Below are positions 36,032-47,529 of a stretch of DNA of 64,000 bases, piece after piece. Under the pieces are notes generated by a model. The model was not told where the DNA came from, ran no database searches, and saw only the letters and a list, made by a program, of their open reading frames with translations. The stretch's first letter is position 1, and the number at the start of each line of letters is the position of its first letter. Position numbers and translations under genes: made by a program. Where the stretch lies: NCBI GenBank assembly GCA_021234155.1, contig JAJEKV010000002.1, positions 18,773,592 to 18,837,591 on the forward strand. The letters run 5' to 3'. Source of the DNA: Isoetes taiwanensis (taxonomy: Eukaryota; Streptophyta; Lycopodiopsida; Isoetales; Isoetaceae).

Positions 36032-36496
36032 AAGAGAAAAAAAAACTAAAAAAATGGATGTTTTGGGCGTATGCCATGAATAGTTTGAAAGGGTATGCTT
36101 CGTGCTCTAAAAAAGAGGATCCAGGAAAGACCAAAAATATATCAATTTAACTCAACAATAACTTCTTCCTTTATGTATCAAATTTAGCCTACAGCCCAAA
36201 ACAACCACAAATATACACGCTTGGCGTGACCAAAAAGGTATATCTTGTTTAAGATTTTTTTTTTTTTTTTAAAATGTGAAGCTCCTACATTCCATTTTCT
36301 GTACCTACTTTTAGATCGGTGTTTCAAAGCTGCACACAGAAAAGTGAGAAAGTTTAATGTCACGGATTTTTACCTGGCCCTTAATTCGTTGCCTGAGCAT
36401 TTGGACATGTCGCTGCAGCTTACTTTTGGAGCTCAAGATTTTTTCAGCAAAGATGTTGAAACAATTTGATTGATGCATTGCCTGACAAAGGCGTTT

Positions 36497-36731
36497 TCAA
36501 ATTCTATCCAAATTCATTTCTGACTTTTCCTTTTGTGCTTCTCGTTGCAGCTTCTTGATTGATCCCTGGTTGATCCGTGGCTTCCTCTTTATCTTTGATG
36601 CTGCAGATATGCTTCTCTGATTCATAGTGCCTCCCCGATTCATATGCTCCTTCGTTTCATATGCTACAGATATGCTCCTCCGATTCATAGTGTCCCTCTG
36701 ATTCATATGCTCCTCTGTTTCATATGCAGAT
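36497..36731 (-). pseudogene. Peptide-repeat ORF, 3' part (interrupted by Copia insertion)
   Basis: On the minus strand this encodes repeats of about 20 residues such as YETEEHMNQRDTMNRRSIS, then a basic tail (KIKRKPRINQGSIKKLQ) to the stop at 36,497. On the plus strand the same DNA is a repeat of GATTCATATGCTCCTC. The repeat resumes on the far side of the Copia element at 38,287. If the element and one copy of its target duplication are removed, the frame runs across the junction without a stop. The tail segment is also paralogous to 38,400-38,560 inside the array. The function is unknown. Confidence 0.4.
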
Positions 36732-36914
36732 TGATAAATTATAGAATAATCACTTGGTGATCTCACATCCAAAGGGTCACGATGCCCTTTGGAGTGGATC
36801 GACACCATGAACAGTCACGTCTATTTTGGTATCATCCATCTATTTGTAACCTGTGGTGATCAGGAAATATCATCGATTCATTCAATATATCTTCTATGTT
36901 TGGTAAATTCATCA
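36732..36914 (+). repeat. 5' LTR of the Copia element (183 bp)
   Basis: It begins TGATAAATTA and ends TTCATCA, directly before the primer-binding site. The same 183-bp sequence occurs at 46,739-46,921 and 49,340-49,522. This start is preferred over the upstream TGTTAGA because only sequence from TGATAAATTA onward is shared with the 5' copy. In the array copies it is preceded by the purine run GGGAGAG. A TATA-like AATATATC lies near 36,884. Confidence 0.9.
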
Positions 36915-36928
36915 TGGTATCAGAGCCC
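36915..36928 (+). promoter_or_regulatory. Primer-binding site for initiator tRNA-Met
   Basis: TGGTATCAGAGCCC follows the LTR's terminal CA with no gap. Its first 13 bases match the complement of the plant initiator tRNA-Met 3' end (TGGTATCAGAGCC), the usual primer of plant Copia elements. Confidence 0.92.
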
Positions 36929-37155
36929 TTATTCTGATCCACGATCCGTTAAAAGCCAACCACGAATTTAGGCTAGCACCTAATTTTAGAACAAGATTTA
37001 TCTCTTTGTCTTTTCGTACTACTGTTGGTGCCGACACACAGATCTGCGCAGTTAGGAGTAGAGAAAGGAATCAAAAATTTTGGCATGAATTAAGTGGGAG
37101 ATTTATGTAAAACATCTGTTCTGGTGAAGAGTTTGTAAAGCTTCATCTTGTGAAG

Positions 37156-37957
37156 ATGGCTACCGTGGAATACCATGTACAGCCAGCATTGGAGAAATTC
37201 AGTGGAGAGGGGTTTCATGGATGGAAGACAATCATGAAAATGCATCTCATTGCGAAAGAATTATGGGCGGTAGTTGAAGGAAGAGAAGCCAAGCCTGCCG
37301 ATCCCGATGCTGCTGTGAAGTGGAAAAATAAAAATGCTAGAGCTCTTGCCATAATCACGCTTGGACTTAGTAAAGAACTCATGCATCTTATTTGTGGAGA
37401 AGCAACTGCTCAAGCAGCCTGGACGAAATTGGTCGGCATCTACGAAGGAAAGAATAATGCCAACCAACATTATCTGAGGAAGAAATTCTTCAGAATGACC
37501 ATGGATTCAAGCGCAAATGTTGCTGCCCATGTAAGTACTCTTAAGGAATTATGGGGACAATTAGCCCAAGCTAGAGTTAAGATTGAAGATAGTGAAGCTG
37601 CATCGGTGCTGCTTGCCAGTATACCAACTCCATCATCATTTGACAATACTGTAAGTATGCTGGAAGCCAAGGATAAACTTACATTTGATGAAGTGGTGAC
37701 TGCGTTATTAAAAGCTGAAGTAATCAAGAATGAAAGGAAGGAGGATGAATCTAGTGGATCTGCTAAATTATTTCACTGGTAATCGGAAAAATAAACAATC
37801 TTGGAAAGATAGAGACACTCCCATGAATGTCAAAATTCTTTGTCACTATATTCTTTGTCAAAATTCTGGCCACTATATTCGTGAATGTCCTGACTTGAAG
37901 AGACTTCAGTCAATGCTGCCGGAGAAAGCTAACGTTGCTAGGTCCAGATTATTTTGA
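37156..37957 (+). pseudogene. gag: Copia Gag with zinc knuckle
   Basis: ATG at 37,156 starts MATVEYHVQPALEKFSGEGF, then GWKTIMKMHL and AKELWAVVEG, the W-x-x-x-M...LW-x-x-V pattern of plant Copia Gag (UBN2/DUF4219 families). The frame is open for 208 codons to 37,782. A one-base shift near 37,770 moves the rest into the next frame, which runs to 37,957 and contains LCQNSGHYIREC. The first Cys pair of the CCHC knuckle is altered by a 12-bp in-frame deletion: array copies read CFLCQNSGHYIREC, the canonical C-x2-C-x4-H-x4-C. The protein would form the particle that packages element RNA. As sequenced it is broken. Confidence 0.85.
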
Positions 37958-38164
37958 AGATGCTTTTGCAGCATTCAATGTGAAGATCATGTGAAGAATA
38001 TATAGATTGCTCATAAGTGGGAGAGTGAAGATGGTATGAGTGAATCTAAATAGCGCGCTGGTCAAGAGTTGTCAAGATGCAGCCAAGAATGGGATCCTGT
38101 TGTTAAGAGTTAATATTTTATTAAATCTAGGATAGAAGTATCAGAATTATGGATGTTAGATCAT

Positions 38165-38286
38165 GGTGGATCGACACCATGAACAGTCACGCCTATTTTG
38201 GTGTCATCCATCTATTTGTAACCTGTGGTGATCAGGAAATATCATCGATTCATTCAATATATCTTCTATGTTTGGTAAATTCATCA
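38165..38286 (+). repeat. Truncated 3' LTR of the Copia element
   Basis: It contains the last 122 bp of the 183-bp LTR, ending TTCATCA. The polypurine tract and the first 61 bp or so of the LTR are deleted, the break falling at TCATGG/TGGATCG. The downstream array units keep the full LTR, so the deletion is private to this copy. Confidence 0.85.
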
Positions 38287-39954
38287 GCAGATATGCTCCT
38301 CCGATTCATATGCTCCTCAGGTATGCTCCTCCGATTCATAATGCCCCTTTGATTCATATGCTCCTCCGCCTTCATATGCTATGGATATGCTCCTCCAATT
38401 CACAGTTCAAAAGTGCACGAGCAAATTCAAAATTCAAATTTCATCTTTTGCCCATTTTGTGTTTTTTTTTTTGTGCTTTCTCTAGCAACTTCTTGGTCGA
38501 TCCATGGCCTCTCCTTTAATCCTATCATGCTGCAGATGTGCTCATTGGATTCGACATGTGAAAATGAGGTTGACGAAATATAGGAGGTTAAGAAAAATAT
38601 CTCTGAATGAACATGGTATGGATCGATTGCTTTTGATGCCTATAGAAAACACAGCAAGAAAACACGGTTAGGGAGGATGATATAGGAATAGAACACAGTT
38701 GGGAAGACAATTTTTGGCATGACAAGACTAAGAAATGCCGAGACAAGACCATGCTAGAATCAGCTACCATCGGCTGTTAAAAAACACATTCTGCTTGTAA
38801 GTGATGCATGTCATCTCCATTGAATTGTAAACATCGTCCTTTACTCCTTACTCCATTGATTTGAGGAGCAGAAGCCTCAACATGTACCATGCTTAAGATA
38901 CAGAAGTTGGTCAGGAACCTGAGGTTGAACACTGAGCAGACTTTGGTGCAGCAACAAGAAAAGCAGATGGTGCCACATGATAAGGAGGTTGAGCTGCAGA
39001 AATTGAGTGATGGCTCTGAGGCGCTGTTTGAGGTGCAACAGGAAAGACTGCGCCACAGATGCAGGTCGACGTTTAGAAAGAATGGGGCGATGAGGAGCAG
39101 GAATTGGATTCATATGCTCCTCAGGTATGCTCCTCCGATTCATATGCTCCTCAGGTATGCTCCTCCGATTCATAATGCCCCTTTGATTCATATGCTCCTC
39201 CGCCTTCATATCCTATGGATATGCTCCTCCAATTCACAGTTCAAAAGTGCACGAGCAAATTCAAAATTCAAATTTCATCTTTTGCCCATTTTGTGTTTTT
39301 TTTTTTGTGCTTTCTCTAGCAACTTCTTGGTCGATCCATGGCCTCTCCTTTAATCCTATCATGCTGCAGATGTGCTCATTGGATTCGACATGTGAAAATG
39401 AGGTTGACGAAATATAGGAGGTTAAGAAAAATATCTCTGAATGAACATGGTATGGATCGATTGCTTTTGATGCCTATAGAAAACACAGCAAGAAAACACG
39501 GTTAGGGAGGATGATATAGGAATAGAACACAGTTGGGAAGACAATTTTTGGCATGACAAGACTAAGGAATGCCGAGACAAGACCATGCTAGAATCAGCTA
39601 CCATCGGCTGTTAAAAAACACATTCTGCTTGTAAGTGATGCATGTCATCTCCATTGAATTGTAAACATCGTCCTTTACTCCTTACTCCATTGATTTGAGG
39701 AGCAGAAGCCTCAACATGTACCATGCTTAAGATACAGAAGTTGGTCAGGAACCTGAGGTTGAACACTGAGCAGACTTTGGTGCAGCAACAAGAAAAGCAG
39801 ATGGTGCCACATGATAAGGAGGTTGAGCTGCAGAAATTGAGTGATGGCTCTGAGGCGCTGTTTGAGGTGCAACAGGAAAGACTGCGCCACAGATACAGGT
39901 CGACGTTCAGAAAGAATGGGGCGATGAGGAGCAGGAATTGGATACCTAAGTCGA
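38287..39954. repeat. 834-bp internal duplication in unit 1
   Basis: The block starting in the CATATGCTCC repeat is present twice; for example CCATGCTAGAATCAGC lies at 38,749 and 39,583. The junction (GGAATTGGA/TTCATATGC near 39,110) joins the end of the 115-codon ORF to the start of the minisatellite, consistent with slippage or unequal crossover. Units 2-5 have only one copy. Confidence 0.9.
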
Positions 39955-40070
39955 ATTCCAGCAATGATCTTGTCGATGCAGCACATCTCTCCATGGGAAT
40001 GCTTCAGTTTGTTCCAGCAAACAATCCTTCAGTCTGTTTCAGCAAGCAGTTTCTTAAATGCACAAATTGA
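39723..40070 (+). CDS. Recurring 115-codon hypothetical ORF
   Basis: This frame opens at ATG 39,723 (MLKIQKLVRNLRLNTEQ) and ends at 40,070. It has a Gln/Glu/Lys-rich, probably helical centre (QQQEKQMVPHDKEVELQKL) and a basic patch (RYRSTFRKNGAMRSRN). A strong donor-like GTAAGTAC lies just after the stop, and an AG acceptor-like site precedes the ATG. The same frame is intact at 47,530-47,877 and, fused to a read-through, at 38,889-39,353. It is broken in units 2, 3 and 5, mainly at CAG/CTG sites. I recognise no family. It may be an exon of a host gene caught in the array. Confidence 0.35.
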   Translation: MLKIQKLVRNLRLNTEQTLVQQQEKQMVPHDKEVELQKLSDGSEALFEVQQERLRHRYRSTFRKNGAMRSRNWIPKSNSSNDLVDAAHLSMGMLQFVPANNPSVCFSKQFLKCTN

Positions 40071-41170
40071 AAGTAAGTACTTCTTGGATGTTTGAAGTTT
40101 ACTGGCTATTGTCGTCTACCCCAAGCCTTCCTTCTCTCAATAGTAATCTCTGTTTTTAGTTTCTGAGTAGTTATGTAACAATAATTAAGACTTTTTTGTA
40201 GCCCTTCCTTTTAAAACATGCTGAGCGTGATTGCTCTTTGCCTTTGCAACAATTAAGACTTTTCTTGAGCGGTATATAGAAATCAGATTCATACATGGAG
40301 CCATCTCGGAGGTGCTTCACAAAAGTCTATATAAGATAGATTTAAACAATAGAGATCAGTGACTAGTTTATGTGATAAGTCAGTAATGAAGAAGATCAAA
40401 GCAATACTAGACGAAACGGTGCAATTCTACTAGGCTAATAATGTGCAATAAGAAATGCTTGGGAGTCGTATATTGGCATGATTTGTATTCTGATGCATCT
40501 AAATTTTCATTGCCTATCTTTTCCCCTATAAATGATAAGAAGCTAGTTCAGCAACTAGTGACAATTCTTCAATGGATAAAGCCTTAACTACTTCCAGGCA
40601 GCATTTCAAATGTAGATACAATAATTTTTATGAGCTCCAGAGATTCACTTTTGGCATCTTGATTGCACTCCAGGATAGCGTCCTCTTTTCAAGAACACGC
40701 TAAGCGTGATTTGCTCCTTGCCTTTGATTGGCTATGAGAGTGTGGTTGATATTTTAGGTTAAAAAAGACTTGGCTATTTAGCCCTTATCTATGTTTAGTA
40801 TACTCCCCCAGCCTTGCATATTGACATTAGCAAGGAGAGCTTAAAATATGTCTCCTTCATACATCGTTCAGACTTACATGCCCTTGTTTTTGTATAGCCT
40901 CCTTAATCTTTGCCCCTCACTTTATTTACTAGTTAAATGTCTCTCGTATTTGTTATTATTATTATTGTCTATTCCTCTATAAGGGCGGTTTCGACATCGG
41001 GCAATAGGCGTAATTAGCCCACGTTTGCCTTGCCTTTTAGCCCATCCAAAAGCCCATCCAGTCTTGGCTTGGTAAGTGATTTGCTTTGATCCGCTTGTTT
41101 CTGCAATCGGCTTGACTTTGGATTTGCTCTGCCTTGCCTACAACCCCTTGCATAGAGCCCCCTTGATTTG

Positions 41171-43772
41171 ACTCCCATGAATGTCAATATTCTTTGTCAC
41201 TATGTTAGGAGGTGTTTTCTTTGTCAAAATTAAAGCCACTATATTCGTGAATGTCCCCGACTTGAAGAGACTTGATCAATCTTTGCTTGGGAGAAAGCTA
41301 ACGTTGCTAGGTCCAGATTATTTTGAAGATGCTTTTGCAGCATTCAATGTGAAGATCATGTGAAGAATATATAGATTGCTCATAAGTCGGAGAGTGAAGA
41401 TGGTATGAGTGAATCTAAATAGCCTTGGTCAAGAGTTGTCAAGATGCGATCAAGAATGGGATCCTGTTGTTAAGAGTTAATATTTTATTAAATCTAGGAT
41501 AGAAATATCGAGAATTATGGATGTTAGATCATGGGAGAGTGATAAATTATTGAATAATCACTTGGTGATCTTACATCCAAAGGGTCCACGATGCCCTTTG
41601 GGTGGATCGACACCATGAACGATCCACGCCCTATTTTGGTGTCATCCATCTATTTGTAACTTTGTGGTGATCGGGGAAATATCATCGATTCATTCAATAT
41701 ATCTTCTATGTTTGGTAAATTCATCGTGAGATATGCTCCTCAGATTCATATGCTCCTCGGTATGCTCCTCCCGATTCATAATGCCCTTTGATTCATATGC
41801 TCCTCCGCCTTCATATGCTATGGATATGCTCCTCCAATTCACAGTTCAAAAGTGCGAGCAAATTCAAAATTCAAATTTCATCTTTTGCCCATTTTGTGTT
41901 TTTTTTTTTTTTTTGTGCTTTCTCTAGCAACTTCTTGGTCAATCCATGGCCTCTCCTTTAATCCTATCATCTTTGAGGATGTGCTCATTGGATTCGACAT
42001 GTGAAAATGAGGTTGACGAAATATAGGAGGTTAAGAAAAATATCTCTGAATGAACATGGTATGGATCGATTGCTTTTGATGCCTATAGAAAACATAGCAA
42101 GAAAACACGGTTAGGGAGGATGATATAGGAATAGAACACAGTTGGGAAGACAATTTTTGGCATGACAAGACTAAGGAATGCCGAGACAAGACCATGCTAG
42201 AATCAGCTACCATCGGCTATTAAAAACACATTACGCTTGTAAGTGATGCATGTCATCTCCATTGAATTGTAAACATCGTCCTTTACTCCTTACTCCATTG
42301 ATTTGAGGCGCGAAGCCTCAAAATGTACCATGCTTAAGATCTGAGTTGGTCGGGGAACACGAGGTTGAACAACGGCGGACTTTGGTGCAAAGAACAACAA
42401 AAGCGGATGGTGCCACATGATAAGGAGGTTGAGCTGCGAAATTGAGTGATGGCTCACGGTGTTTTTGAGGTGCAACAGGAAGAAAGATAAGCGCCACGAG
42501 TCTGGTCGGCGTTCGAGAAAAGAATGGGGCGATGAGGGCGAGGTGGATACCTAAGTCGAATTCCAGCAATGATCTTGTCGATGCAGCACACATCTCTCCA
42601 TGGGAATGCTTGATTTGTTCCGACAAACAATCCTTGATCTGTTTCATATAGCGGTTTCTTAAATGCACAAATTGAAAGTAAGTACTTCTTGGATGTTTGA
42701 AGTTTAATGGCTATTGTCGTCTACCCCAAGCCTTCCTTCTCTCAATAGTAATCTCTGTTTCTAGTTTCTGAGTAGTTATGTAACAATAATTAAGACTTTT
42801 TTGTAGCCCTTCCTTTTAAAATATGCTGAGCGTGATTGCTCTTTGCCTTTGCAACAATTAAGACTTTTCTTGAGCGGTATATAGAAATCAGATTCATACA
42901 TGGAGCCATCTCAGAGGTGCTTTACAAAAGTCTATATAAGATAGATTTAAACAATAGAGATCAGTGACTAGTTTATGTGATAAGTCAGTAATGAAGAAGA
43001 TCAAAGCAATACTAGACGAAACGGTGCAATTCTACTAGGCTAATAATGTGCAATAAGAAATGCTTGGGAGTCGTATATTGGCATGATTTGTATTCTGATG
43101 CATCTAAATTTTCATTGCCTATCTTTTCCCCTATAAATGATAAGAAGCTAGTTCAGCAACTAGTGACAATTCTTCAATGGATAAAGCCTTAACTACTTCG
43201 GGCAGCATTTCAAATGTAGATACAATAATTTTTATGAGCTCCATTCACTTTTGGCATCTTGATTGCACTCGGGGATAGCGTCCTCTTTTCAAGAACACGC
43301 TAAGCGTGATTTGCTCCTTGCCTTTGATTGGCTATGAGAGTGTGGTTGATATTTTAGCTTAAAAAAGACTTGGCTATTTAGCCCTTATCTATGTTTAGTA
43401 TACTCCCCCAGCCTTGCATATTGACATTAGCAAGGAGAGCTTAAAATATGTCTCCTTCATACATCGTTCAGACTTACATGCCCTTGTTTTTGTATAGCCT
43501 CCTTAATCTTTGCCCCTCACTTTATTTACTAGTTAAATGTCTCTCGTATTTGTTATTATTATTATTGTCTATTCCTCTATAAGGGCCAGATTCGACATCG
43601 GCAATAGACGCCAATTAGCCCACGTTTGCCTTGCCTTTAGCGCCCATCCAGCGCCCATCCAGGTACCGGCTTGGTAAGTGATTTGCTTTGATCCGCTTGT
43701 TTCTGCAATCGGCTTGACTTTGGATTTGCTCTGCCTTGCCTACAACCCCTTGCATAGAGCCCCCTTGATTTG
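41171..43772. repeat. Array unit 2 (2602 bp)
   Basis: This unit has the full-length LTR and is the one most disturbed at CAG/CTG sites, especially 41,220-42,660. Its gag-tail segment reads AAAG where the other units have CTGG (41,231). It also has altered forms of every nearby CAG. Confidence 0.9.
41540..41726 (+). repeat. LTR copy in unit 2
   Basis: It starts TGATAAATTATTG after the purine run GGGAGAG and ends near TTCATCG. Several indels at CAG/CTG positions distinguish it from the clean 183-bp copies. Confidence 0.85.
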
Positions 43773-46372
43773 ACTCCCATGAATGTCAATATTCTTTGTC
43801 ACTATGTTAGGAGGTGTTTTCTTTGTCAAAATTCTGGCCACTATATTCGTGAATGTCCTGACTTGAAGAGACTTCAGTCAATGCTGCCGGAGAAAGCTAA
43901 CGTTGCTAGGTCCAGATTATTTTGAAGATGCTTTTGCAGCATTCAATGTGAAGATCATGTGAAGAATATATAGATTGCTCATAAGTGGGAGAGTGAAGAT
44001 GGTATGAGTGAATCTAAATAGCGCGCTGGTCAAGAGTTGTCAAGATGCAGTCAAGAATGGGATCCTGTTGTTAAGAGTTAATATTTTATTAAATCTAGGA
44101 TAGAAGTATCAGAATTATGGATGTTAGATCATGGGAGAGTGATAAATTATTGAATAATCACTTGGTGATCTTACATCCAAAGGGTCACGATGCCCTTTTG
44201 GAGTGGATCGACACCATGAACAGTCACGCCTATTTTGGTGTCATCCATCTATTTGTAACCTGTGGTGATCAGGAAATATCATCGATTCATTCAATATATC
44301 TTCTATGTTTGGTAAATTCATCGCCAGATATGCTCCTCCAGATTCATATGCTCCTCGGTATGCTCCTCCTCGATTCATAATGCCCCTTTGATTCATATGC
44401 TCCTCCGCCTTCATATGCTATGGATATGCTCCTCCAATTCCACAGTTCAAAAGTGCGAGCAAATTCAAAATTCAAATTTCATCTTTTGCCCATTTTGTGT
44501 TTTTTTTTTTTTTTGTGCTTTCTCTAGCAACTTCTTGGTCGATCCATGGCCTCTCCTTTAATCCTATCATCTTTGCGGATGTGCTCATTGGATTCGACAT
44601 GTGAAAATGAGGTTGACGAAATATAGGAGGTTAAGAAAAATATCTCTGAATGAACATGGTATGGATCGAATGCTTTTGATGCCTATAGAAAACCAGCACA
44701 AAGAAAACACGGTTAGGGAGGATGATATAGGAATAGAACACAGTTGGGAAGACAATTTTTTGGCATGACAAGACTAAGGAATGCCGAGACAAGACCATGC
44801 TAGAATCAGCTACCATCGGGTTGTTAAAAACACATTACGCTTGTAAGTGATGCATGTCATCTCCATTGAATTGTAAACATAAGTCCTTTACTCCTTACTC
44901 CATTGATTTGAGGAGCGAAGCCTCAAAATGTACCATGCTTAAGATCTGAAGTTGGTCGAAACACGAGGTTGAACAACGAAAGCGGACTTTGGTGCAAAAA
45001 ACAAGCGGATGGTGATGATAAGGAGGTTGAGCTGCGAGAAATTGAGTGATGGCTCACGGTATTTGTTTGAGGTGCAACAGGAAAAATCAGCCCACGGTCT
45101 GGTCGGCGTTCGAAAGAATGGGGCGATGAGGAGCGGGAATTGGATACCTAAGTCAATTCCAAAGAATGATCTTGTCGATCAAAGACATCTCTCCATGGGA
45201 ATGCTTGATTTGTTCCGAAAAACAATCCTTGATCTGTTTAAATAGCGGTTTCTTAAATGCACAAATTGAAAGTAAGTACTTCTTGGATGTTTGAAGTTTA
45301 ATGGCTATTGTCGTCTACCCCAAGCCTTCCTTCTCTCAATAGTAATCTCTGTTTCTAGTTTCTGAGTAGTTATGTAACAATAATTAAGACTTTTTTGTAG
45401 CCCTTCCTTTTAAAACATGCTGAGCGTGATTGCTCTTTGCCTTTGCAACAATTAAGACTTTTCTTGAGCGGTATATAGAAATCAGATTCATACATGGAGC
45501 CATCTCAGAGGTGCTTCACAAAAGTCTATATAAGATAGATTTAAACAATAGAGATCAGTGACTAGTTTATGTGATAAGTCAGTAATGAAGAAGATCAAAG
45601 CAATACTAGACGAAACGGTGCAATTCTACTAGGCTAATAATGTGCAATAAGAAATGCTTGGGAGTCGTATATTGGCATGATTTGTATTCTGATGCATCTA
45701 AATTTTCATTGCCTATCTTTTCCCCTATAAATGATAAGAAGCTAGTTCAAAGAACTAGTGACAATTCTTCAATGGATAAAGCCTTAACTACTTCCAGGCA
45801 GCATTTCAAATGTAGATACAATAATTTTTATGAGCTCCAGAGATTCACTTTTGGCATCTTGATTGCACTCCAGGATAGCGTCCTCTTTTCAAGAACACGC
45901 TAAGCGTGATTTGCTCCTTGCCTTTGATTGGCTATGAGAGTGTGGTTGATATTTTAGCTTAAAAAAGACTTGGCTATTTAGCCCTTATCTATGTTTAGTA
46001 TACTCCCCAAAATTTGCATATTGACATTAGCAAGGAGAGCTTAAAATATGTCTCCTTCATACATCGTTCAGACTTACATGCCCTTGTTTTTGTATAGCCT
46101 CCTTAATCTTTGCCCCTCACTTTATTTACTAGTTAAATGTCTCTCGTATTTGTTATTATTATTATTGTCTATTCCTCTATAAGGGCCAGATTCGACATCG
46201 GCAATAGACGCCAATTAGCCCACGTTTGCCTTGCCTTTAGCGCCCATCCAGCGCCCATCCAGGTACCGGCTTGGTAAGTGATTTGCTTTGATCCGCTTGT
46301 TTACGCAATCGGCGACTTTGGATTTGCTCTTGCCTTGCCTACAACCCCTTGCATAGAGCCCCCCTTGATTTG
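43773..46372. repeat. Array unit 3 (2600 bp)
   Basis: The zinc-knuckle segment is canonical and the LTR complete. CAG/CTG disturbance is concentrated at 44,320-45,250, with another patch near 46,000-46,020. The remainder matches unit 1. Confidence 0.9.
44140..44323 (+). repeat. LTR copy in unit 3
   Basis: It begins TGATAAATTATTG after GGGAGAG and ends TTCATCG, where clean copies have TTCATCA followed by GCAGAT. One extra T lies in a homopolymer. Confidence 0.88.
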
Positions 46373-46738
46373 ACTCCATGAATGTCAATATTCTTTGTCA
46401 CTATGTTAGGAGGTGTTTTCTTTGTCAAAATTCTGGCCACTATATTCGTGAATGTCCTGACTTGAAGAGACTTCAGTCAATGCTGCCGGAGAAAGCTAAC
46501 GTTGCTAGGTCCAGATTATTTTGAAGATGCTTTTGCAGCATTCAATGTGAAGATCATGTGAAGAATATATAGTTTGCTCATAAGTGGGAGAGTGAAGATG
46601 GTATGAGTGAATCTAAATAGCGCGCTGGTCAAGAGTTGTCAAGATGCAGTCAAGAATGGGATCCTGTTGTTAAGAGTTAATATTTTATTAAATCTAGGAT
46701 AGAAGTATCAGAATTATGGATGTTAGATCATGGGAGAG

Positions 46739-46921
46739 TGATAAATTATTGAATAATCACTTGGTGATCTTACATCCAAAGGGTCACGATGCCCTTTGGA
46801 GTGGATCGACACCATGAACAGTCACGCCTATTTTGGTGTCATCCATCTATTTGTAACCTGTGGTGATCAGGAAATATCATCGATTCATTCAATATATCTT
46901 CTATGTTTGGTAAATTCATCA
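46739..46921 (+). repeat. LTR copy in unit 4 (183 bp)
   Basis: This is a complete 183-bp LTR with TG...CA ends, preceded by the polypurine-like GGGAGAG and followed by GCAGAT. Confidence 0.9.
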
Positions 46922-47529
46922 GCAGATATGCTCCTCCGATTCATATGCTCCTCAGGTATGCTCCTCCGATTCATAATGCCCCTTTGATTCATATGCTCCT
47001 CCGCCTTCATATGCTATGGATATGCTCCTCCAATTCACAGTTCAAAAGTGCACGAGCAAATTCAAAATTCAAATTTCATCTTTTGCCCATTTTGTGTTTT
47101 TTTTTTTTTTTTTGTGCTTTCTCTAGCAACTTCTTGGTCGATCCATGGCCTCTCCTTTAATCCTATCATGCTGCAGATGTGCTCATTGGATTCGACATGT
47201 GAAAATGAGGTTGACGAAATATAGGAGGTTAAGAAAAATATCTCTGAATGAACATGGTATGGATCGAATGCTTTTGATGCCTATAGAAAACACAGCAAGA
47301 AAACACGGTTAGGGAGGATGATATAGGAATAGAACACAGTTGGGAAGACAATTTTTGGCATGACAAGACTAAGGAATGCCGAGACAAGACCATGCTAGAA
47401 TCAGCTACCATCGGCTGTTAAAAAACACATTCTGCTTGTAAGTGATGCATGTCATCTCCATTGAATTGTAAACATCGTCCTTTACTCCTTACTCCATTGA
47501 TTTGAGGAGCAGAAGCCTCAACATGTACC

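Larger units (their letters stand above)
36732..38286 (+). mobile_element. Gag-only Copia element (TR-GAG-like), 1.55 kb
   Basis: The element has a 183-bp 5' LTR, a perfect initiator-tRNA-Met primer site, a single gag gene with a zinc knuckle, and a 3' LTR truncated at its 5' side. There is no protease, integrase, RT or RNase H. GCAGAT flanks both ends (36,726-36,731 and 38,287-38,292), which gives a 5-6 bp target duplication inside the CATATGCTCC repeat. Gag-only elements with terminal repeats are known as TR-GAG and depend on an autonomous partner for movement. No partner is in this window. Confidence 0.85.
37817..41170. repeat. Array unit 1 (3354 bp)
   Basis: This unit is continuous with the real Copia element on its left. 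It carries the truncated LTR and two copies of an 834-bp block (38,287-39,954). It has CAG/CTG sites in their expected form almost throughout, so it is a good reference for the other units. Confidence 0.9.

Noticed and set aside
38100-38165. TGTTAGATCATGG as an alternative LTR start
   Set aside because: The 5' LTR at 36,732 shares sequence only from TGATAAATTA onward, and the purine run GGGAGAG sits directly before that point.
38588-38770. 60-codon minus-strand frame repeated in every array unit
   Set aside because: It recurs only because the DNA repeats. It has no domain, and the copies in units 3 and 5 are altered without regard to frame.
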